A DNA stretch of 64,000 nt from Paraphoma chrysanthemicola. Its lineage: Eukaryota > Ascomycota > Dothideomycetes > Pleosporales > Phaeosphaeriaceae. The DNA is taken from contig JAGMWG010000013.1 in assembly GCA_020744225.1 (NCBI GenBank), forward strand, positions 1,302,001 to 1,366,000. Reading direction: 5' to 3'. Positions 55,706 through 64,000 of the stretch are shown here, in pieces. Numbering within the stretch: position 1 is the stretch's first letter; every line of letters begins with the position of its first letter. The position numbers and the translations under genes were made by a program. The notes beneath the pieces were generated by a model. It saw only the letters and a program-made list of their open reading frames with translations. It did no database searches and was not told the DNA's origin.

Positions 55706-58700
55706 ATGGAGACCATATCAGCAGGTCCGCATCTTGCAATTGAACCAGCCGCGCTTGCTAACACCCGTAGGCAATTGCGTGACAAAGGCCTGAAAGGTTT
55801 GCGTGAGCGGCGTCGGGATGAGAATTTTGTCCAAGCATTCCAAGATAAGCTTCTCAGCCCAGGTTAGACCTTACCCTTCCTTCTTCCGCTTATCGATGCC
55901 CAAATTAACGCAGCAGTCAGGCGTGGAACACTATGCACTCATGCTCGACGAAGCTAAGAACAACAAGTATTACACGACGACTCTGCTCTTCATCAACGAA
56001 TATCTCAAGTTCGGCCCCGGCTACAACATGTCGCAATCGATCCGGCCCGGCGACGACGACAGCCATTGGTCAGTCGTAATGAGGGAGTGGATTGAGATGG
56101 TAACAACGCCCGAGGTGCAGGAGAAAAGACCAGGGGCAACGGTTGATGCGCTCATCCCATCTGTATCCTCCGTATATGCCCCTCACGGATTTCCAGACAA
56201 TGACGCTCTTACTCTGGCCAAGCTCCTTAAGGAACAGAACAGTAGTGATACCCTCGATTGGGAAGTTATGGATAGCATCAATGCATTCACAACCTACGGC
56301 CAGAATCTGAGTCTGAGTTGGGATCTTTCGGATGCTTCGTTTAAGGAAGCAGTTCGAAAATCGGAGACTGAGGCAATCCCAGGAGGCATGACTGGAACCT
56401 CTTTGACCTACATTGGCACTCGCGTAGCTGCCTTTTTGCACGATCATATGGACCTGGGACTTTTCAATACGGAAGTTGGACCTCGTATCCGGGCAAATCA
56501 CACCGTGAGCTTTGTTGGCGGGTTCTTCAAACCTGGCACGAAAGTCATGACACGCGATGGGGATATCCACATCGAAAAAGTGCGTGAGGGAACAGAAGTT
56601 GTAACGCTAGGCGGACCAAAACCAACGTATGGTATTTCTTCGGACGAAAATGTTACACAATCTACACGGCTCGACGGTAACAAGCACATTGCCCTTTGGG
56701 GTTTCAACAGCGAGCGGCCTTTCTTCACCGCATCACACGTGTTTCGCACTACGACTGGTCTAAGAGCGATAGATCCTGTTGGCGCCAAAGCGGAGAACCC
56801 ATGGCTCCAGGTCGGTGCGCTACGAGTAGGCCATGCGCTTCTCTACACTGAAGACGGAGAAAAGTATAAGCCAATCGAGATCAAGACACTCACCACGGAA
56901 GAAGCCAATTGCCCAGAGGTCCACAGTGTTCACCTTAGGGAAGGGCTTCGGAGCTATCATGCTAATGGTTACCTCGTCCACCTCAACTACCCGGAAATCA
57001 CGGTCAAGAGTATGTCAGAACTTCTACTGACATTTACTTCTGACGAACAGCTCAAAATCTTATCACATGCAAAAGAGCTTAGGCCTCTGTTCTCGCGTTT
57101 CGGCGCAACAACAGTGATGGATGCATTCCATCGACAACTTACGAATCCGAATGGCGTTCCGAGAGCTAGCTTTACTGGGCGTCAAAGTACGGTCATGCAG
57201 AGTGGCCTCGAACACGTAATTCGATCTTGGTCTCTGACCCTTGATGCACCTGCTTCATCCGTACCTATGTCTCCAGCACATTTCCCGACACTTGAGGTAT
57301 TTGAGGGGGTCCTCCTTGTCGACGGAAAATATTGCTCAAATGCCGAAGTCAGAGAAAAAAGATTGCTCTGGAGCAGACCGATGCAAAGAGATATATGGGA
57401 ACACGGATATTGCAACTTCGTGGGGGATGACTTGACCGTCGGCCTGGGAGGAGTTGTGCGCAGACCAAAATCAGCTGGGCAACAATTATCTCCACACGAG
57501 GAAGTGCATCATTTCATCGCAGAGCCTATGAAGTCAGCGGTGCAGCCGAATTTGAGGGCGCAGAATTCATTAGAGAAGATTACCCCAAAAGTATTCGATT
57601 CTGACAGCGATAGCAACTTCGAGTTCATGCGAGTAATGCGAACGGCCCTCGCCGTGGATCCTAATAAGAAGACTGTCACAAAGCCTCCGATCTACAAGGA
57701 GATAGACCGCTACTCCATCGATTACGACCTAGACGAATATGTTGCTGGAAAGGAGTCACTTACTCGGCCCTCTGAATTGTTCGAAGTATTCACTACGATT
57801 ACGATCGAGTCGCGTTCCAAGATAATCAGGATTCCAGCCCTAGACAAGTTGCGTGACCAATTGTTCCTGGAAGCTCAAACCAATAAGCTCGTTACCCTTG
57901 ACACCGTTCCGGAACTTTACGAAAGCTGTGTTACCTCCGATCTAGGAACAAACAATGTCACGTTCACGGTCACTATGCTACAACCAGACATCATTTGCCG
58001 TGCCGCCGACTCTTACGACGAAAAGGATCCAACAAATCTTCAATACAAAAACCTCACATTTGCGAAGCGAAATATCAACTCCAAACTTCCGTTCATCTTC
58101 TCTAGAATGCGGTTCACGATGTCATGGGATGCGATGGAGATTACGGGCGTGGTCCGAGAATTCGATCCAACCATGGTCGGGTGTGTTGGCAAACGCATTA
58201 ATATCGCTGGTAACTACAAAGATCCTACATTGACCCTGAAAAGAGCCAGTATCGTTGCTGCAACCTTCGGCGGGAAAGCTGAGTCGGCTTTAGAGGAAAT
58301 GTCAGCAGCACACCATGCGCCTAGCCTAATCGCTGTGCGTCTGGCCGCAACAGCTAACAAGGTTCCAACAGACCTCATAGCTGGGGCTAAGGCGTTGCAC
58401 GACCTCGCACTTGACAGCAAGCAGGTCAATAGCGCTTCACAAGACATGCTGCTAAGCATGGTGAAGTTCCACATGACTGATGACGATCGTCAACAATTCA
58501 TTGGAGAACAGAAGCCAGCTGAGGGTGATGAAGTAGGACAGCTACCTGTCGACCTAGGTACAAACCTGGAGGAGAATGCAAAGGAGTGGGTCAAGGGCAC
58601 ATATATACCCGCATTCATTGGAAGAATGATCATCGAGACGGATGCAGCCACAAAGAAAACATGGCGACGAAGTCTCACCGCCCAAGAAGAAAAGAAAATT

Positions 58701-58913
58701 GCCTATTTCTGGACCGGCAAAGGCAAGACGTGCCTCAGCCAGAGTAAAATTTATACTAGGCTCAACGAGATCGCTCAGCGCAATGCTATCCTCAGACAGC
58801 CGACAACCGGTGCCAGACTCAAGGAGTGCCTTGCGGATACGGTGAAAGATACTGACGGCGCCACGGGTGGCAAGAAGTGGTACTTGGCTTCATTTCTGAA
58901 GATATCAACCTAA
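55706..58913 (+). CDS. Large Hint-domain (hedgehog/intein) protein, 3' end cut by an element
   Basis: Preferred model: exons 55706-55862 and 55921-58913, giving 1,049 residues. A single-exon start at ATG 55818 is the alternative, but its first 25 residues read like a pyrimidine-rich intron. Residues 1-250 are helical and unrecognised. Residues 254-408 form a Hint domain: FFKPGTKVMTRDGDIHIEKV, the block-B histidine in FFTASHVFRTTTGL (H325), and the end YHANGYLVHLN (H406, N408). The usual first Cys or Ser is replaced by Phe254, so classical N-S acyl shift chemistry may be lost. The following 640 residues are unknown. The stop codon coincides with the start of the 589-bp duplicated element, so the natural C-terminus may be missing. 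No signal peptide is seen. Confidence 0.75.
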
Positions 58914-59499
58914 CTAATATGAGGCAGGGTTTTAGGCCTAATTTTCGCCAAATATCGCTTAACGTTAGGGTTTCCCACTTTTCGCACGGCAATTCTGAGG
59001 CCCGAAACCCACTTCATCAACCCCCCGAAACCCAAGAACTTCTAACTGTTATCCATTAATATTTGGTACAGATTTATCTTAAAATTACATGCACAATCAA
59101 TCTCTAGAGTTGCAGCACATCAGTCTTGTGTTGCGTCGTTGAAATCACTGCTGCAGACACAGAGGACGTTGGGATGGAGAACCCCGTCTGGGACAGCCGA
59201 GCAGCTGTCGCGCAAGCTAAGCAGCAAATCAACAACAGCGCACGTTGCGCAAACGACCAACAATGGCCGCAGAAAATTACTAGAGAGAACTGCGACACTG
59301 TTATCTGCTTTCTTAAAGAATTTGGCGTTCTTGTGTGCAAACAGCACTATACAGGAGTCGTCAATCTTAACAGGCACTTACAAGAACAGCATAGAACCCC
59401 TATTGCACAGCAACGACAAGTACTAGAGCACTTTGCACAATTTTCTGTTGTCAATCCAAGTACAGTCGAACTGCTAGAGGAGCCCGCAGCGCTCATTCC
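58911..59499. repeat. 589-bp tandem duplication, copy 1
   Basis: Nearly identical to the next 589 bp. The differences seen are all transitions, and most give T or A in this copy (for example CAACAATGG against CGACAATGG, CTGCTAGAGG against CTGCCAGAGG). It begins TAACTAATATGAGGCAGG at the stop codon of the Hint gene and holds the element's leader and the start of its finger protein. Confidence 0.95.
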
Positions 59500-59506
59500 T
59501 AACTAA
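59174..59506 (+). pseudogene. Duplicated 5' fragment of the finger/helicase gene
   Basis: From ATG 59174 (MENPVWDSRAAVAQAKQQIN) this frame repeats the first 108 residues of the downstream gene, including FGVLVCKQHYTGV and NRHLQEQHRT. It then runs into copy 2 of the repeat and stops at once, so it is a truncated duplicate. Confidence 0.85.
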
Positions 59507-60088
59507 TATGAGGCAGGGTTTTAGGCCTAATTTTCGCCAAATATCGCTTAACGTTAGGGTTTCCCACTTTTCGCACGGCAATTCTGAGGCCCGAAACCCA
59601 CTTCATCAACCCCCCGAAACCCAAGAACTTCTGACTGTTATCCATTAATATTTGGTACAGATTTATCTTAAAATTACATGCACAATCAATCTCTAGAGTT
59701 GCAGCACATCAGTCTTGTGTTGCGTCGTTGAAATCACTGCTGCAGACACAGAGGACGTTGGGATGGAGAACCCCGTCTGGGACAGCCGAGCAGCTGTCGC
59801 GCAAGCTAAGCAGCAAATCAACAACAGCGCACGTTGCGCAAACGACCGACAATGGCCGCAGAAAATTACTAGAGAGAACTGCAACACTGTTATCTGCTTT
59901 CTTGAAGAATTTGGCGTTCTTGTGTGCAAACAGCACCATACAGGAGTCGTCAATCTTGACAGGCACTTACGAGAACAGCATAGAACCCCCATTGCACAGC
60001 GACGACAAGTACTAGAGCACTTTGCACAATTTTCTGTTGTCAATCCAAGTACAGTCGAACTGCCAGAGGAGCCCGCAGCGCTCATTCC
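59500..60088. repeat. 589-bp tandem duplication, copy 2
   Basis: This second copy continues directly into the long finger/recombinase/helicase gene and so represents the authentic 5' end of the element. Its offset from copy 1 is exactly 589 bp. Confidence 0.95.
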
Positions 60089-63000
60089 CGAACTCGGGGC
60101 GCCGTTGAGCGGTATGCAGTGCAGAGCGTGCAGCTTCATCACAGTCAGCACGAGCAGCATAAAGACACACTGCAGAAAATTGCACCAACTTTCTTGGACA
60201 GGGGATAAAAGCGCATTGTATTCAACTGTGAAAGTTCAGACGTTTTTCAGCAGCGGGGGGTTGCAGAAATATTTTATTGTTGATTTAGGTGCTGAAAACA
60301 ATGTTGAGAATTCCGAAAGATTGAAACTAAACCAGGTTGCTCAGCAGCAGCTTAGCGATTATCAAAAAGTGCGAAAACAGATTGACGACGACATGCAAGT
60401 AATAGAAGAGGCAGCAAAGACTGATAAAACTGGCTGGTTCACGAGAACAAAGTGGTTGCCGTTTCTGAAAGGCCGCAATCTCGCTCATCTGGGCTACGCA
60501 GCCCGCTTACCCGATCGCAACGAGGCAAAGCTACGTCTTGCTGCTGAGCTAACAGAAAAATTAATTGAGCAGAGTGTGAGGGGGCTAGCGACACTTCCAG
60601 ATGAGACACGGCGATGGCTCAAAAGTGCAAAGCAGACAGAGGTTGATGTACGTCCGTTGGCGCGAATGCAGAACCCCGAGAGTCAGGCAACGTACGCTGG
60701 CTACATGGTCCGATTTGTGTGCTTCTATCTCCGCATCATCGCCGACGAAGAGCGTCGAGTAGATGAATTTTATCACAAGGGTCTCAGCTTGTTAACAGCG
60801 GTGATGAGGAAAGCAGCGAGGATAGCAGCACGGAGAGCGAGTGCAACGACAGTGGCAAGGACAATAACGCTGGAAGCTCCGACAACGACAGCATTGCGCC
60901 GCCGCGCACACCGCGCAAGAATACGCAAGTTGACAAACTGAAAGACGCGCGGGAGCTGTTTACGTGGAAGGGCGATCAGAAGGCGCTGGCAATGCAGCTC
61001 TGGCTGACGCTGGACGACAGCGACGCGACCGCTCAGACGAGCGCTCTGCTTGACTCGCTGACTTCATTTATTCTTACGGGGTATGGTAATGACGCGATGT
61101 CGACTGGTCTGGTGCAGTATCTCGCCGTGCTAGGCATAGACACGCAGACGAACCGCTTGCGCACGGCAAAGAATTACTCGTACATGCTGGCTGGCGTTGT
61201 GTACTGTACCCGGGTGCTAGCTGTTGAAAAGTTGCTTCCGGCAGCTGAACGTGAAGATCAGACAGAGGAAGATCGCGATCGATTCTTAGATATGCGCAAG
61301 AAGTATCTGGCGGACGGCTCGTACAGTCCGATGAGTGCAATGCTTAGTCTGCTGGCATACGGCAAGCACGCAGCGATGAACGAAGGGAACGCTGGCAACA
61401 CTTCTTGGTCGCCCGACAAGAAGACTTTCTATCTTAACGGTCGGCCGATCGAGGTTCAACGCTTCTGCAAGATGGCACAGAGCATGGAGGCTGAGTTGGT
61501 GGAGCGATTCTGGCAGCTGTGCTGGGTCGACAATGTTGCTGACCGCTTTGCAATTGATCTGGAGCAGATTACAGACGACGTTACGTTCACAACGCGGGGC
61601 AAGTCTTTTGTGACAACTGCTGGCAACGGTCTGTCTGAAGGGTTGGCTTGGATGCTGAAGCAGGCGCGGAGTACAGAGGGCGGCATGCGACTGCAGACTT
61701 CTGACGGCCGGTGGAGAAGGAAAAAGGTGCGAGAGTATCTGCGCGAGCTAGACCGTTTCAAGGAGCTCAAGCTGTGTTGCGTGCACGTTGAACAAGGTCA
61801 GCCGGCTCGAGGGTCTGAGATTACGACGACACGGCATCGCAACGGACTACTGCAGGACCGCAATTGGTATATCATCGCTGGTATGATGGTATCAGTGGTT
61901 CGCTACTACAAGTCGCAGTCTCAGTTTGACGCGCCGAAGGTAGTGCCGCGCTTTCTGCCGCCGCGGTTGGGACAGATTATGGCGCTCTACTTGAGTTACT
62001 TGCAGCCGTTTGAAGAGTATCTTGTGGTGCAGGTCTTGGGTGGTGGGGTGCACGACTACATCTGGGGCGACGGGCAGGGGGCATGGGGCACCGACCGACT
62101 TACAAGGGTGCTGGAGCGCGAGACAGGCAAGCGGCTCGGTGTCAAGCTACATACGCTGGGGTACCGTCACACTGCTGTTGGCATTGGCCGGGTCAAAGTG
62201 GGCGAGTCATTTGGTCGGGGCTATCAAGACGAGGTGGGGGAGATGGATGAAGCAGAAGTGGACGAAGATCAGGAAGATCTTCTTGAGCTGCAGAACTCGC
62301 GGACAACGTTGATGGGCGTGGGCAACTACAGCGTGTCGATTGACATCGTGAAGCATCTCAGCACGCGGTCGATCGATGCGTTCCGGGCACTCAGCACGGC
62401 GTGGCATCGCTTCTTAGGTGTGGATGGGCAGGCAGCTGAGCACGAAGCGCCGACGCGGCAACGGAAGAGAGCGATGCGGGAGAGCATGTCTGGGCTGGCG
62501 ATTCTGCCGAAAGAGAAGGCGGTGCATGTAGAAGACACGCGGGTTACGGCGGTACAGCGAGCGCTACAGAAGGTGTTGGGCAAACAAGACGTTGGGTTTC
62601 GGTCGATGGAGCAGGAACAGGCACTGTACGCGGTGCTGGACAAGCAGACGCCGCTCGTGGTCGTGCTTCCGACTGGGGGAGGGAAGAGCTTGCTGTTCAC
62701 GCTGCCGGCTTGTGTGGAAGAGACGGGCGTGACGGTAGTTGTTGTGCCGTACCGGGCGTTGATTGAGGATCTGGTTGGCCGGATTCGCGATGCTGGAGTC
62801 GACTGTATGGAATAGAAGCATGGCGAAAGCAACCCGGCGTCCGTAGTGGTTGTCAGTGCGGATGTAGCGGGCGACATGACGAGCAACGGCAACTTCTTGG
62901 GTTATGCTCAGTTGCTGAAAGGCAAGGGGTTGCTGCAGCGGATTGTGGTCGACGAGTGTCATCTGGTGCTAACGGCACGGCACTGGCGAGAGAATCTACT

Positions 63001-64000
63001 CAAGGTCAAGAATCTGCGACTGCTTAGGTGTCCGATGGTGCTATTAACGGCAACGCTGCCGCCGTTGCAGGAGGGCGAGCTGGAGGCAAGCATGCTTGTG
63101 AAGAATGCAACGTACATCCGGGCCAGTACAGTAAGGCCGAACGCTCGATACTTTGTATCGTGGTGTCAACGCAAGGCGCTAGAGAATACAGCGCTGTGGA
63201 TGTGCGAGCGATAGGCTGCAAGACTGCGGCAGACGGGACAGAAGGGGGTTGTGTATTGTCTCAGCAAGGCGCAGAGCGAGCAGATAGCAGAAGCGCTAGG
63301 GTGTGCATACTATCACGCGGGCATAGACGCTAACGAGCGGGCTGATCAACTGCAAGAGTAGGTAGAGCATAGTGAGTTAATTGTAGCTACGTCGGCGCTT
63401 AGAACGGGGGTAGACTACGCGAGGATTGTGTACATCTTGCACGTTGGGATGCCGTAGAGCATTACCAACTTCGCTCAGGCAAGTAGACGTAGAGGACGAG
63501 GCGGAGAGGAGGTCAATATAGTAGTGGTGCTTAAGCAGGGGGAGGTTGAGAAGAGGATAGAGCAAGAGAGCGATGACATAGAGGTAGTAGCAATAGGGCA
63601 GTTTCTGGTTGGGAGCGGGTGCCAACAGAAGCTGATGAGCTCGTATATAGATGTAAAGGGGGTCAGGTATCAAGAGATAGAGGCAGTCCGTTGCGATCGA
63701 TGTAGGGAGGGGGAAGATGCTTAGTTAGAGGAGCAGGAGAATTAGGCTCGCAAATAGGCTACGGTAGAGGAGGCGTTTAGTAAGCTGCAGAATAGATGTG
63801 CAATCTGCTAGATAGTAGAACAGGAGCATGCAGCAAGACAGGAGGATGAATAAAAGAAGCATAGGACGATGCAATGCACGGCGTAGGAGCACGCAACAGG
63901 GGCAGGAGCGGATAAGTTCCAGAAGAAGATGGTGGACTGGACGGTGAAGAATAATTGTCGGCGGTGCTAAGTAAGTCAGAAGTACTGCGCAACAGGGGAG
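59763..64000 (+). pseudogene. OrsD-finger / tyrosine-recombinase-like / RecQ-type helicase gene, decayed and cut by window end
   Basis: From ATG 59763 the order is as follows. An OrsD-type finger pair comes first (FGVLVCKQHHTGV...REQH; CRACSFITVS...HCRKLH). An acidic linker in another frame follows (about 60790-60930). The core has a recombinase-like R273 in QPARGSE, R392 in GYRHTAVGIGR and Y446 in GNYSVS, numbered from ATG 60992. A RecQ-type helicase then has Walker A LPTGGGKS, box VVDECHL and VLLTATLPP. It ends in a Cys-containing tail (CRRC) that continues past 64000. In-frame stops, nearly all TAG, appear from 62813 on and are dense after 63720. The frame change near 60.78 kb needs an intron or a frameshift. 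It probably belongs to a mobile or subtelomeric helicase family; inactivation looks recent in the first two thirds. Confidence 0.75.

Noticed and set aside
55311..58913. Direct splice from the small acidic ORF into the Hint gene
   Set aside because: No donor/acceptor pair of normal length keeps phase and avoids the intervening stops, so the two are listed separately.
58930..59000. Telomere-like TTAGGG and CCCCGAAACCC motifs
   Set aside because: TTAGGG occurs once per 589-bp unit and is not in a tandem array, so this is not a telomere. Subtelomeric position remains possible but unproven.
49242..63720. OrsD name suggesting an orsellinic acid gene cluster
   Set aside because: No polyketide synthase or other Ors genes are nearby. 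Here the finger is the head of a recombinase/helicase-type element, not a metabolite cluster member.
1..64000. CRISPR arrays, operons with ribosome-binding sites, tRNA or rRNA genes
   Set aside because: No regularly spaced short repeats, no bacterial gene layout and no recognisable tRNA or rRNA were found by eye. A covariance-model scan could still reveal a tRNA.

Overview
The window reads as nuclear DNA of a filamentous ascomycete (Pezizomycotina). Most genes are split by introns of 45-65 bp with GTANGT-type donors and CTNAC-like branch sites. The gene content is fungal: UGO1, a HET protein, Zn2Cys6 regulator, AA9 and GH43 enzymes. Repeated DNA carries C-to-T/G-to-A decay of the RIP type. 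Gene models were assembled by eye from reading frames, splice sites and phase matching.

0-10 kb: a SET-domain protein, an acyltransferase broken by one in-frame TAG, an MCT-type transporter, a flavin monooxygenase and a divergently transcribed SsuA/THI5-like binding protein. 10.7-16.3 kb is a housekeeping block: UGO1, a YAH1-type ferredoxin, RRP15 and SRP54.

16.5-32.1 kb looks like a catabolic or detoxification gene cluster. It has an HSL-type esterase, a two-lobed ABM-like protein, a carboxymuconolactone decarboxylase-like protein, a Dal5-type permease, a Baeyer-Villiger monooxygenase, a Zn2Cys6 regulator, an EthD protein and a cyclase-family hydrolase. Three of the gene pairs are divergent, and all three shared promoters carry the heptamer TGTCCGG, which suggests one regulon. 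A five-exon gene for a 98-residue cysteine-rich secreted protein lies inside this stretch at 18.8-19.4 kb.

32-48 kb: a RIP-degraded 1,850-bp DNA transposon with 68-bp inverted repeats and TA target duplication, then an acyl-CoA oxidase, a small secreted protein, a HET-domain protein, a secreted GH43 enzyme and a secreted AA9 monooxygenase.

48-64 kb is accessory DNA. Remains of OrsD-finger/tyrosine-recombinase-like genes (49.2-52.1 kb) and a long decayed copy that also has a RecQ-type helicase domain (58.9-64 kb, running off the window) flank a divergent pair of unusual genes. One encodes a glycine-rich repeat protein; the other encodes a protein of about 1,050 residues with a Hint (hedgehog/intein) domain. 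The Hint gene stops exactly where a 589-bp tandemly duplicated element end begins. This Hint locus and the finger-recombinase-helicase element are the best candidates for undescribed biology here.
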